Positions 1 to 6,931 of a stretch of DNA of 17,212 nucleotides are shown in pieces. The stretch comes from Planctomycetia bacterium. Lineage in GTDB: Bacteria > Planctomycetota > Planctomycetia > Pirellulales > UBA1268. Within the stretch, counting starts at the first letter, position 1. Each line of letters begins with the position of its first letter. The position numbers and the translations under genes are program-made. The notes under the pieces are model-generated. The model worked only from the letters and a program-made list of their open reading frames with translations. It did not search any database and was not told the DNA's origin. The stretch lies in the NCBI GenBank assembly GCA_009919445.1, contig RGBY01000023.1, forward strand, positions 1-17,212. The letters are read 5' to 3'.

Positions 1-551
1 TCTGATCGCTTCAGATAGCCAACAGCCCGACGGGCCGCGTCGTGTGCAGGGTTCTCACGGAGGACGCGAAAAAGGAGGCGAATTGCTTCGGCTGGGGTGG
101 GTGGCCCCTCGTTTGGCTTCAGCCGCCGTAACCGCTCGATCTCATCAGTCGCTGCAGCAAAGAAAAAGTCGGCACGTTTTTGTCGGAGGTCGACAAACTG
201 TTGCCAGATTTCCGTTTCGGTATCAGGAAGCCATGCGGGGGCAGCCAGGTCGCCAGGAATTGACACAATTATCTGACGATCGAGCGTGGTGTCCTCATCC
301 GCGAGCGACCAGTCTTCGATCAGCGAGGCCAGTCGCGCTGCGCCAGCCTGCCGGGCCCTGGCTACCAGAGGAGCGGCGGTCTGCCGCCAGGCAGACCCGA
401 TGATCGGCAGCACGTCGTGTTCTGCTGCCGTGGCCGGACTGCCGCACAGGGCAAGAGCAGACAGGGCAAGAGCAGCCAGCAGAAGTGAAACCAGCCGAGC
501 AGGCGACAGCCACCGGCCGCTGCGATCAGTCTTCTTTGTCAAACGCGGCAT
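1..551 (-). CDS. Secreted protein of unknown function, N-terminal part (runs off left edge)
   Basis: An open frame runs leftward from the ATG at 551 to the window edge without a stop, giving 183 complete codons. The N-terminus is a textbook Sec signal peptide: basic residues (RLTKK, SGR), a Leu/Ala-rich core at about residues 20-36, and an Ala-rich ATAA cleavage site near residues 40-44. The mature part is soluble, rich in Arg, Ala, Asp and Glu, and contains LRENPAHDAARRAVGYL near the end of the visible part. That stretch resembles the helical repeat-like region of some large planctomycete secreted proteins (possibly of DUF1570 type), but the match is from memory and weak. The start overlaps the end of the upstream isomerase-like gene by 26 bases, so translational coupling is likely. 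No clear Shine-Dalgarno (SD) sequence precedes the ATG. A TTG at 542 in the same frame is the alternative start. The gene call is solid; the function is unknown. Confidence 0.72.
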   Translation of the reverse strand, partial: MPRLTKKTDRSGRWLSPARLVSLLLAALALSALALCGSPATAAEHDVLPIIGSAWRQTAAPLVARARQAGAARLASLIEDWSLADEDTTLDRQIIVSIPGDLAAPAWLPDTETEIWQQFVDLRQKRADFFFAAATDEIERLRRLKPNEGPPTPAEAIRLLFRVLRENPAHDAARRAVGYLKRS

Positions 552-1527
552 CAAACTGCCGGTTGCTCGGGGCAAAGTCAAGATTTTGGACAAACTCACA
601 GGCCTCTGCCGCCCCATGTTCGCGATCCATGCCACAGTCTTCCCACTCGACCGACAATGGGCCGTCGTAGCCGATCTCATTGAGAGCGCGGATGATTTCT
701 TCGAAATCGACGCCACCGCGTCCTGGTGACCGGAAGTCCCAGCCACGACGGGGATCGCCGAAGTTGAGGTGGCTGGCAAGGATGCCTCCACGGCCATTGA
801 GGAGGACCACGGCATCTTTGATGTGGACATGATAGATGCGATCGGGGAACGCTCGAATGAATTCAACGGGATCAACTCCCTGCCAGTGAAGGTGACTCGG
901 GTCAAAATTGAACCCAAACTCTTCCCGGTGGCCGAGGGCCTCAAGTGCCCGCTGGGCCGTGATGATGTCAAAGGCAATCTCAGTTGGATGAACCTCCAAG
1001 GCAAACCGCACACCGCACTCAGCGAAGACGTCGAGAATGGGGTTCCAGCGATCGGCAAACTCCTTGAAACCGTCCTCGATCATTGATTCCGGAACGGGTG
1101 GAAACGAGTAGAGCAGGTGCCAGATGCTCGAACCGGTAAAGCCATTGACGACTGAGACGCCAAGTTTTTGGGCTGCTCGAGCAGTCTGCTTAACTTCCTC
1201 GGCTGCTCGTTCATTGACGCCAGCGGGATCACCGTCGCCCCAGACGGCAGCTGGCAGGATTGCCTGATGACGGGCATCAATTCGGTCGCAGACGGCCTGG
1301 CCCACCAGATGGCAGGAGATTGCGTGTACTGAAAGATCATGCTGCTCGAGCAGGTCGCGTTTGGCTGCGCAGTAGCCGGCATCGGCCATAGCCTTATCAA
1401 CTTCGAAGTGATCTCCCCAGCAGGCCAGTTCCAGGCCATGGTAGCCAAACTCATGGGCTTTCCGGGCGAGGTCTTCCAAGGGCAGGTCGGCCCACTGGCC
1501 GGTGAAGAGCGTAACGGGACGGCCCAT
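526..1527 (-). CDS. Sugar phosphate isomerase/epimerase family protein (xylose isomerase-like TIM barrel)
   Basis: The predicted protein has 333 residues and the layout of an AP-endonuclease-2/xylose-isomerase-like TIM barrel. Visible landmarks are the early strand GYHGLELACWGDHFEV with its Glu, FALEVHPTEIAF, the FNFDPSHLHWQGVD segment with Asp and His, IYHVHIKDA, and the C-terminal SVEWEDCGMDRE. These supply the Glu, Asp and His residues that usually bind a divalent metal in this family. Members interconvert or dehydrate sugars, inositols or related polyols; the substrate cannot be told from sequence. The frame stays open upstream to 1656, but the start at 1527 (MGRPVTLFTGQW) is preferred because it has an AGGAG eight or nine bases upstream and the extra N-terminus would be low-quality sequence. 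It lies 153 bases after the LptF/G-like gene and overlaps the downstream secreted-protein gene by 26 bases. A palindrome at 1576-1587 lies just upstream and could be an operator. Confidence 0.9.
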   Translation of the reverse strand: MGRPVTLFTGQWADLPLEDLARKAHEFGYHGLELACWGDHFEVDKAMADAGYCAAKRDLLEQHDLSVHAISCHLVGQAVCDRIDARHQAILPAAVWGDGDPAGVNERAAEEVKQTARAAQKLGVSVVNGFTGSSIWHLLYSFPPVPESMIEDGFKEFADRWNPILDVFAECGVRFALEVHPTEIAFDIITAQRALEALGHREEFGFNFDPSHLHWQGVDPVEFIRAFPDRIYHVHIKDAVVLLNGRGGILASHLNFGDPRRGWDFRSPGRGGVDFEEIIRALNEIGYDGPLSVEWEDCGMDREHGAAEACEFVQNLDFAPSNRQFDAAFDKED

Positions 1528-1575
1528 TATTGAAATCTCCTGAAGTGTTTGAATGGCTGCGGGGAATGAGTCGTT

Positions 1576-1587
1576 GGAACCGGTTCC
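1576..1587. promoter_or_regulatory. Perfect 12-bp palindrome upstream of the isomerase-like gene
   Basis: GGAACCGGTTCC is a perfect 12-base palindrome about 48 bases upstream of the isomerase start at 1527. It lies in the 153-base gap between that gene and the LptF/G-like gene. Its position and symmetry suit a binding site for a dimeric regulator. No regulator gene is visible nearby, so the role is inferred. A palindrome of this size could also arise by chance. Confidence 0.3.
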
Positions 1588-1680
1588 CTCTTGGAAAGCA
1601 GAGTGTGGCAGATTTTCGCAGCCTTGGAAACCTGGCCGCAGGCTGAGGAGAGACAAGACGCTAAAGCGGGGCTAGGCAAT

Positions 1681-2865
1681 TCACCGCCGAATGACGCCAC
1701 GCAGCAGCCAGATGCCCCAGAGTGTGATCAGCAGATTGCCACCCCAGACGGCAATTGGCGGTAATTCACCAGACTTCGCCTGAGAGACACCGGCCATAAA
1801 AACCGGATAGTAGACAAGCAGGATTGGCAGAAAGCAGAGAAAGAAACTGGTCAGGAAATCAGCGTTCCGCATGCGGATTGCCATGGGGGCACCGACCAGT
1901 ACAAAAGCCAGGCAACTAAAGCCATTTGCCCAGCGTCGCCAGGGTTCCATCTCAATTCGGTAGATGCGGCTCTGCAGTCGGTCGATCTGGCCGCGTTCGC
2001 CCGCAACGGAACCAGGGGTGGTCTGTGCGACCTGGCCAGTCAAAAGGGCGGTTGCCAGTCGACCGGCGATCTTCTGCTCGAGTCGTGTGATCGAACGGGC
2101 GGCCTCCTCGTGAGCGGCTGTGAAATCAGCCATGGCAATTTCAGAGGGACTCTTTTCGGCCAGCTTTTTTCCGTTGATGGCATCCAGTGGGATCACCCGT
2201 TCGATGGTGTCAGGGAATGCCACCTCGACATCACCCACGCGGACGGTGCCGTTGCTGCAGATGGCCGTCAGGCTGCCGGCTTCGGCATCGGTCTTGAGTT
2301 CGGCCTCCATGGCCGAGAGTGTGACTGAAGGGCTGGCATTGGCAGGCTGAAAAGACATTGTTGGCCGAATCAGCCGTCGGCCCTCGACTCCCTTTACATT
2401 GATCGCCAGTTGGCTCGTGCTGTAGGAACGCTGCTGCTGCAGGCGGCTGTAGATGATTTCTTCAAGGCTGCGAACCACCACGCCACGAACACCGTCCCGA
2501 CCCCAGGAAACAGCTACGTCGTTGAGCCAGACACAGGCGAAACTGATCGCGATAGCTAGGCCAGCCACAGGCCAGATTACAGCCATCGGCGTGATGCCTG
2601 CCGCCTTGAGGGCCGTAATCTCATTGGAACTCGACAGGCGGCCAAACACGCTGGCCACGGCAAAGAGCATGGTTCCCGGAACAGCAAATCGCATGGCGTC
2701 GGGAAGTACGAAGGGAACGAGCGCAAGGATCTGCATGAGCCCAAGCCCCTGTTGCTGGGCTTCCTTGGCCAAGCCGATGACGAGCATGAAGAGCGTCAGC
2801 GCCGTCAGTGCCACCAGGAAGACCTGGAGCATCTCCGACAGCACGTAGCGGGTCATGATTTTCAT
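1681..2865 (-). CDS. LptF/LptG (YjgP/YjgQ) family permease
   Basis: The 394-residue protein has the family layout: three N-terminal membrane helices (about residues 10-32, 55-80 and 95-120), a soluble domain of about 180 residues that would be periplasmic, then three C-terminal helices from about residue 305. Family signatures are the early RYVLSEMLQVFLVALTALT segment, GRLSSSNEITALKAAGI after helix 2, and LVGAPMAIRMRNADF plus LVYYPVFMAGVSQAKSGELPP near the end. In Gram-negative bacteria LptF and LptG form the membrane part of the LptB2FG ABC exporter that extracts lipopolysaccharide from the inner membrane. Only one such permease is present here and no LptB is visible, so a partner must be encoded elsewhere. 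The ATG at 2865 is preceded by AGGGAG with suitable spacing; an in-frame ATG three codons on is possible. It lies 42 bases after the end of the displaced PP2C tail and is probably co-transcribed with it. Confidence 0.92.
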   Translation of the reverse strand: MKIMTRYVLSEMLQVFLVALTALTLFMLVIGLAKEAQQQGLGLMQILALVPFVLPDAMRFAVPGTMLFAVASVFGRLSSSNEITALKAAGITPMAVIWPVAGLAIAISFACVWLNDVAVSWGRDGVRGVVVRSLEEIIYSRLQQQRSYSTSQLAINVKGVEGRRLIRPTMSFQPANASPSVTLSAMEAELKTDAEAGSLTAICSNGTVRVGDVEVAFPDTIERVIPLDAINGKKLAEKSPSEIAMADFTAAHEEAARSITRLEQKIAGRLATALLTGQVAQTTPGSVAGERGQIDRLQSRIYRIEMEPWRRWANGFSCLAFVLVGAPMAIRMRNADFLTSFFLCFLPILLVYYPVFMAGVSQAKSGELPPIAVWGGNLLITLWGIWLLRGVIRR

Positions 2866-2907
2866 TGGGCCGCACTCCCTTGCTGGCCTGATGGTGGTGA
2901 GCCCTGT

Positions 2908-3411
2908 TCAGGGTGACTCTGGCGTTGGCAGGGCTGCAGCTTGGTCGGGGCCCCCGCTTGGATTTTCGGCAAGGGCCGCTGCAAAACTGGCCAGTCCGCG
3001 AGCGGCCTCGCGGGTAGCAGTTGAAAAGTCGTTCTCCTGAAGTCCGCCGCGTACGGCCTGGAGAGCTTCATCTACAGAGCGAGCGGCCTCGGTCAGCCCC
3101 GCCTGAGCCAACTCATGATGGGCCGATTCCAGCGACGCCACAATCGCTGCAAAGAGATCAGCGGTGGGCGAGGCATCGAACCGGCGGTACGGCCCCTTGC
3201 CGAGATGGTGACCGTGGCCTGGGGTGAGTACGCGGCTGCGTTTTGCCGGCTTTTGGGTCATGAAACCAAAGGCGGCGGCAATCAGGCAGCCAACAGTCAG
3301 GCCGACCGCAGCAGCGGTGCCAACAAGCAGCCCTGTTCGAAGCAGACCGATGCTTTGTTCCGCAGTCCCCCAAAGGAGCAGCGCACCAAACAGACCGACT
3401 GCCGCCACCAC
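2908..3411 (-). pseudogene. Displaced C-terminal membrane and GPYR-tail region of the PP2C phosphatase
   Basis: This frame encodes two hydrophobic helices (about residues 1-20 and 28-52 from the GTG at 3411), a basic linker, and then GKGPYRRFDASPTADLF followed by a helical Glu/Ala-rich domain ending in STATREAARGLASFAAAL. As I remember them, planctomycete PP2C proteins end in just such a module (GPYR, then paired helices, then a conserved ARE-like segment), directly after the catalytic domain and a membrane region. Here the module is in a different frame from the catalytic part at 3297-4136. The frame reads GNRPWIFLVVAAV from about 3435, and an upstream stop lies near 3460, so it has no natural start of its own except the GTG codons at 3411 and 3408, inside the first helix. 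I read it as the tail of the neighbouring phosphatase, separated by an out-of-frame deletion. Independent expression as a small membrane protein is possible but unlikely. Confidence 0.7.
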
Positions 3412-4136
3412 GAGAAAGATCCAGGGGCGGTTGCCAGATTGACGAGCGCTGCGGTTGCATCAGGCGTCGGTAGCTCAGCCGCAAACAGAGCAATCTCCTC
3501 ATCGCTGAGACAGCCCGACAGGCCATCACTACAGAGGATAAAGTGGTCACCAGGAGCAATGGGGAAAGGTCCCTCCAGATCAATATCGGCCTCGTGGTGC
3601 GGGCCCATTGATCGTGTGATGATGTTCTTGGGAACACCGGGAGGTGCACCGTTTGCATCGGGGCCACTGGCCGCGGCAATTTCCCAGGCGAGCGAGTGGT
3701 CACGTGAGAGTTGTTCGACGGTGCGACCGCGTACCCGATAGACACGGCTATCGCCGATGTGGCCAATGAGGGCCCCCTGCGGCAGAATGACAAGTGCTGA
3801 GCAGGTGGTTCCCATGCCTTTGTAGGCAAGGTCGCGTTCGCCAGCAGCGTGAATTTCTCGGTTGGCCTGCTCAAGGCTCTGGCGGAGCGCACGGGGCGGA
3901 GACTGCTGCGGCTCATGCCGGCTGTAAAAATCAGGAACAGTCGACACGGCAAGTCGGCTTGCTTCTTCACCTCCGGCGTGAGCTCCCATGCCATCGGCAA
4001 CAATCAGCAGCCAGCCATGGTCGCGGTAGGCCTTGATTGTCTCGGCCGGCACAACAGTGGCTGAATCCTGATTGGTCGATCGCTTGCGGCCCACATGGGA
4101 CCGCACGTGAAATTGCAGGGTATTGCCTTGTCCCAC
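3297..4136 (-). CDS. PP2C-family Ser/Thr protein phosphatase, catalytic part with out-of-frame C-terminus
   Basis: Up to about residue 235 this is a clear PP2C (PPM) phosphatase. Metal-site motifs are visible in order: RSTNQD (Asp24), VADGMGAHAGGEEAS (Asp48-Gly49), KGMGTTCSALV, IGHIGDSRVYRVR (128-136) and ILCSDGLSGCLSDEE (Asp204). PP2C enzymes remove phosphate from Ser/Thr residues using two Mn or Mg ions and usually oppose Hanks-type kinases. After LVNLA the expected RGGPDNIT block, which carries the last metal-binding Asp, is missing. The frame instead ends in about 44 residues of low-complexity Cys/Trp/Arg-rich sequence unlike any PP2C. The normal continuation (membrane helices and GPYR tail) follows in another frame at 2908-3435. 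The protein as encoded is therefore probably inactive, and the pair may be one pseudogene spanning 2908-4136. The start is a GTG with GAGG eight or nine bases upstream; the conserved region begins only a few residues later, so this start is reasonable. Confidence 0.88.
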   Translation of the reverse strand: MGQGNTLQFHVRSHVGRKRSTNQDSATVVPAETIKAYRDHGWLLIVADGMGAHAGGEEASRLAVSTVPDFYSRHEPQQSPPRALRQSLEQANREIHAAGERDLAYKGMGTTCSALVILPQGALIGHIGDSRVYRVRGRTVEQLSRDHSLAWEIAAASGPDANGAPPGVPKNIITRSMGPHHEADIDLEGPFPIAPGDHFILCSDGLSGCLSDEEIALFAAELPTPDATAALVNLATAPGSFSWWRQSVCLVRCSFGGLRNKASVCFEQGCLLAPLLRSA

Positions 4137-4383
4137 CAGAAGCCTCGCGAGCCTGCCCCGGACGATCTCTGTTCGATGAATCGGACAGCCACCGCCGGCG
4201 AGTCCGTCAAACTGAGAAATGTAGCACGACTGGGAGGAAAAATCCTCGGCGAATCAGCCGCCTGCTCGCCTGCCCGGGCTGCGGTTGCTCTGGTTTTGCC
4301 CTCTCAGGCGGCCTATTGTCCGCACCATGGCAACCGCTCCTCCACCATTTTCGGTCTCTCAGCCGGCGGTTCGCTTGCTGCGC
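4137..4383. other. Divergent intergenic region between the PP2C gene and the PEGA lipoprotein gene
   Basis: This is the longest gene-free stretch in the window, between two genes that point away from each other, so it should hold promoters for both. I see no convincing -35/-10 pair on either strand. One small perfect hairpin is present at 4234-4247 (GAGGA, loop AAAA, TCCTC). The plus frame of the lipoprotein stays open back to 4285, with ATG codons at 4285 and 4327, so part of the region could be coding if an upstream start is used. Confidence 0.5.
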
Positions 4384-4941
4384 ATGGGGATAAAGCGGGA
4401 GCGGATTGTTCGGGCAGCGGTCGTGGGAATGCTCCTGGTCGTGGTCGGCGCTGGCTGTGTTCAGCGACGCATGACCATTCGCAGCAATCCCCCCGGGGCA
4501 CTTGTGTATGTCGATGACTATCAGATCGGTACCACGCCGGTTTCAACCGATTTTGTCTACTACGGAACGCGGAAGATACGTCTGATCAAGGATGGTTATG
4601 AGACGCTGACGGTCCGTCAGCCCTTTCCAATGCCCTGGTATCAGGTCTTTCCTCTGGACTTTGTGACAGAAACGATCTGGCCGGGTGAGATCCGTGACGA
4701 GCGGGTTGTGGATCTGGCGATGGTTCCGGCTGGTCAGGTGCCGGCAGAGGCCGTGGTCGGACGGGCGGAACTGGCTCGGCGGTCGGCGGGCAGCGGCCCC
4801 CCAGTGCCGGTGGCTCCGGTCATGGTGCCACCGGCAGCGGTTGTTGCCCCGCCTGCGGCCTTACCGCCGGCAGTCCCTCCCCAGACGCCTGCTCAGCCCT
4901 TGCCACCACCGGCAGTCGGGCCGACCTTTCCGGCGGGATAA
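4384..4941 (+). CDS. PEGA-domain lipoprotein with proline-rich tail
   Basis: From the ATG at 4384 the protein has 185 residues. It starts with a lipoprotein signal: basic GIKRERIVR, a hydrophobic stretch, and a lipobox VGAGC with the acceptor Cys at residue 25. Directly after comes a PEGA domain (about residues 28-75): RRMTIRSNPPGALVYVD, then YQIGTTPVS and IRLIKDGYETLTV, the usual Pro-Pro-Gly, Gly-Thr-Thr-Pro and Gly-Tyr landmarks. The last 45 or so residues are almost entirely Pro, Ala and Val and are probably disordered or cell-wall spanning. PEGA domains are small beta-sandwich modules on the outside of cells; the role of this protein is unknown. Upstream in-frame ATGs at 4285 and 4327 would bury the signal peptide behind unusual sequence, so 4384 is preferred although no SD precedes it. 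A phenylacetate-CoA-ligase-like gene follows after 44 bases, but a shared function is not evident. Confidence 0.85.
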   Translation: MGIKRERIVRAAVVGMLLVVVGAGCVQRRMTIRSNPPGALVYVDDYQIGTTPVSTDFVYYGTRKIRLIKDGYETLTVRQPFPMPWYQVFPLDFVTETIWPGEIRDERVVDLAMVPAGQVPAEAVVGRAELARRSAGSGPPVPVAPVMVPPAAVVAPPAALPPAVPPQTPAQPLPPPAVGPTFPAG

Positions 4942-4985
4942 CGCAGAGGCAAACTGAAAGACGGTTTGGCATAATACGCGGTGCC

Positions 4986-6284
4986 ATGACCCGACCAGTA
5001 GATTCTTACACCACGCCTCAGCGTCAGGCTCTCGAAGCCGAGAAATGCAGACGGCTCAACGCCCTGCTCGCCGAGGTCGTGCCAGCAAATCAATTCTATG
5101 CTGAGAAATTTGCTGAGTGTCCTCGGCAGGTGGATTCCTTGGAGGCGTTTGCGGCCTTCCCCCTGACGACCAAAACCGAACTCATTGCCCCGAATGGGCA
5201 GGCAACCAATCGCACCTGGCCAGACAGCCGTTACGTGCGGTTTCATCAGACAAGTGGGACCCGTGGCCAGCCGCTCCAGGTTTGGGATACGGCTGCCGAC
5301 TGGGCATGGTGGCTTGATTGCTGGCGGCTCATTTATGACCGGGCTGGACTGCGTCCGGGGGAGGGGGTCTTTGTGGCGGCCTCCTTTGGGCCGTATGTCG
5401 GCTTTTGGAGCGCATTTGAGGCGGCAGTCGCTAGCGGCGGCAGGGCGATTCCTGCCGGTGGGCTTTCCAGCCTCGCCCGGCTTGATCTTTTGCAGCGAAC
5501 TGAGGCAACCGTACTGGTCGCGACCCCCAGCTACGCCCTGCACCTCGCTGAGGTCGCCCGTCAGGAGGGCATCGACACAGCGGCATCCGCCGTGCGGTGC
5601 GTGCTGGTCGCCGGGGAACCGGGGGGGTCGATCCCGGCAGTTCGTGAACGGATTGCGGCAGCGTGGCAGGCACAGGTTTTGGATCATGCCGGGGCGACAG
5701 AAATTGGTCCCTGGGGGGTGGGGCGACTCAGTGAGCCCGGGCTTGAGGTCATCGAAGACTGGTTCTATCCGGAGTTCCTCGCGCTTGATGACGATCGTCC
5801 CGCTGGCGAGGGTGAACTGGCTGAACTCGTACTCACCACGTTAGGGCGAACAGGCTGCCCGGTTATCCGCTATCGGACTGGCGACGTCGTTCGCCCTCAC
5901 TGGCCAGCACACTCAGCATGCCATGAATTAGTTGATGCAGAGGCCGGCCTCGGTAAGAGTGCCTGGGTCCAGTTGGTTGGCGGCGTCCTTGGGCGGGTCG
6001 ACGACATGCTTATCATCCGCGGCATGAATGTCTTTCCGTCGGCCATCGAAAACATTGTCAGAGGATTCCCTGAGGTTGAGGAATTTCGCCTCACGGTTCG
6101 TCGGCAGGGCAGCCTCGATAGTCTTGAACTGGAAATTGAAGACAGGCTTGAGGATCCTGGACGGGTTGCCGGTGAACTTCACCGACGCCTCGGGCTAAGG
6201 GTTGAGGTACTGGCTGTTCCGGCGGGAAGCCTGCCCCGCTTTTCAGGGAAGGCGCGGCGTGTGGTCGATGCCCGTTCTGGTTAG
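4986..6284 (+). CDS. Phenylacetate--CoA ligase-like AMP-forming enzyme (PaaK family)
   Basis: At 432 residues the protein matches the usual length of PaaK-type adenylate-forming ligases. Motifs in order are the phosphate-binding loop RFHQTSGTRGQPLQV (about residues 85-99), DHAGATEIGPWG in place of the usual Tyr/Phe-Gly-x-Thr-Glu motif, VIRYRTGDVVRP near residue 298, the hinge GRVDDMLIIRGMNVFPSAIE, and the C-terminal PRFSGKARRVV with the candidate catalytic lysine Lys422. Such enzymes activate a carboxylic acid with ATP to an acyl-AMP and then load it onto CoA. The family acts on phenylacetate and other aryl or acyl acids. No other phenylacetate-catabolism gene (paaABCDE, paaG, paaZ) is present, so the substrate is open. 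The ATG at 4986 has no SD. A CATAAT element lies 10 bases before it, which could mean a very short leader. Confidence 0.9.
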   Translation: MTRPVDSYTTPQRQALEAEKCRRLNALLAEVVPANQFYAEKFAECPRQVDSLEAFAAFPLTTKTELIAPNGQATNRTWPDSRYVRFHQTSGTRGQPLQVWDTAADWAWWLDCWRLIYDRAGLRPGEGVFVAASFGPYVGFWSAFEAAVASGGRAIPAGGLSSLARLDLLQRTEATVLVATPSYALHLAEVARQEGIDTAASAVRCVLVAGEPGGSIPAVRERIAAAWQAQVLDHAGATEIGPWGVGRLSEPGLEVIEDWFYPEFLALDDDRPAGEGELAELVLTTLGRTGCPVIRYRTGDVVRPHWPAHSACHELVDAEAGLGKSAWVQLVGGVLGRVDDMLIIRGMNVFPSAIENIVRGFPEVEEFRLTVRRQGSLDSLELEIEDRLEDPGRVAGELHRRLGLRVEVLAVPAGSLPRFSGKARRVVDARSG

Positions 6285-6404
6285 ACCGCATCCGCTATGG
6301 GTTCGGCAACACTCTGACAGCCTTCGACAGGGAGGCGAGCGGGTCGGCGAGTGCTCGAGGAGCGTTGGGCGTATACTCGCTCCACGACAAGACTTTTGCC
6401 GCCC

Positions 6405-6431
6405 TCCAGCCTCCGCTACACGTAGGCTGGA
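6405..6431 (+). terminator. Hairpin (8-bp perfect stem, 11-base loop), possible terminator or processing site
   Basis: TCCAGCCT at 6405-6412 pairs perfectly with AGGCTGGA at 6424-6431. It lies 120 bases after the ligase-like gene and 72 before the DUF971 start. There is no U-run after the stem, so it is not a classical intrinsic terminator. It may be a processing or regulatory hairpin, or part of a degenerate dispersed repeat. Confidence 0.3.
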
Positions 6432-6469
6432 TGTGGGCTACAACGACAAGTGTGGGCTACCACGAAAAG
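6432..6469. repeat. Imperfect 19-bp tandem repeat, two copies
   Basis: Two adjacent 19-base units, tgtgggctacaacgacaag and tgtgggctaccacgaaaag, differ at only two positions. They directly abut the right arm of the hairpin at 6405-6431. No function is evident. Confidence 0.6.
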
Positions 6470-6502
6470 ACGAACGCCCCCGTTCTCGGAGAATCCAAGC
6501 CA

Positions 6503-6811
6503 ATGCCTCAGCCCCACCCCCGTAACCTCCGCCGTCGTGATGATGGAGCGATTGAAGTTGACTGGAGCGATGGCTGCACGGCGGCCTATACCGCTCGCCT
6601 GCTTCGGGATGCTTGCCCCTGTGCGACCTGTCGCGACCAGCGGGCGGCACCGGTAGCAGCAAGTCCGCTGACGGTGCTCAGTGCGGCTGAGTTAGCACCA
6701 CTGGCCATCACCGGCATGCAGCCGGTGGGGCAGTATGCGTACAAGATCGTCTTTTCGGACGGCCATGACAGCGGCATCTATACGCTTGAGTATCTCCGTG
6801 AACTGGCTTGA
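6503..6811 (+). CDS. DUF971 family protein
   Basis: The 102-residue protein matches the small DUF971 family (the N-terminal domain of gamma-butyrobetaine hydroxylase-like proteins). It has IEVDWSDG early, a Cys-rich CPCATC motif (Cys38, Cys40, Cys43), and the family ending GQYAYKIVFSDGHDSGIYTLEYLREL. The domain occurs alone in many bacteria and is fused to Mrp/ApbC-type Fe-S carrier ATPases in plants (HCF101), which hints at a link to Fe-S cluster handling, but its biochemical role is not settled. The frame is open back to 6365; the start at 6503 is chosen because homologous sequence begins there and a GGAG lies about 11 bases upstream. The gene is convergent with the AhpD-like gene downstream, 111 bases away. 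Confidence 0.9.
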   Translation: MPQPHPRNLRRRDDGAIEVDWSDGCTAAYTARLLRDACPCATCRDQRAAPVAASPLTVLSAAELAPLAITGMQPVGQYAYKIVFSDGHDSGIYTLEYLRELA

Positions 6812-6902
6812 CCAGACTTGATCACGGTTCTCCTGCAGGGTCGTACTGTCGCTGTCGCTTCTGGAAAGCAGCGGCCAGAGGGTCGGCAGCAGGCAGGCGA
6901 GA

Positions 6903-6931
6903 CCAAACTAGGCGAGTCCAAATTAGACGAG
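6903..6931. repeat. Imperfect 14-bp tandem repeat at the stop codon of the AhpD-like gene
   Basis: CCAAACTAGGCGAG (6903-6916) and CCAAATTAGACGAG (6918-6931) differ at two positions, with a period of 15 bases. One copy contains the stop codon of the minus-strand AhpD-like gene and the other lies just beyond it, with a second TAG in the corresponding place. It looks like a small local duplication. Confidence 0.45.

Larger units (their letters stand above)
6285..6502. other. Intergenic region with hairpin, tandem repeat and a possible -10 element
   Basis: No gene is visible in these 218 bases. They contain a perfect inverted repeat (6405-6412 with 6424-6431), a 19-base imperfect tandem repeat (6432-6469), and TATACT at 6372-6377, which resembles a -10 element but has no -35 partner at the right distance. 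The frame of the DUF971 gene stays open across part of the region (back to 6365), but its encoded sequence does not resemble the family. Confidence 0.5.

Noticed and set aside
286..729. A 147-codon plus-strand frame near the left edge
   Set aside because: The minus strand here encodes a signal peptide protein and the end of a TIM barrel with conserved motifs, which explains the region better.
3400..3440. Programmed ribosomal frameshift as the explanation for the split PP2C gene
   Set aside because: Frameshifting would restore the tail but not the missing RGGPDNIT block, which is absent from every frame, and I see no slippery heptamer with a downstream structure.
3158..4003. A 281-codon open frame on the minus strand across the PP2C gene
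   Set aside because: It overlaps the PP2C catalytic frame, has no recognisable domain, and its sequence looks like an out-of-frame reading of that gene.
4893..5687. A 264-codon open frame antisense to the PaaK-like gene
   Set aside because: The plus-strand frame has all adenylation motifs, while this one has low-complexity sequence and no recognisable feature.
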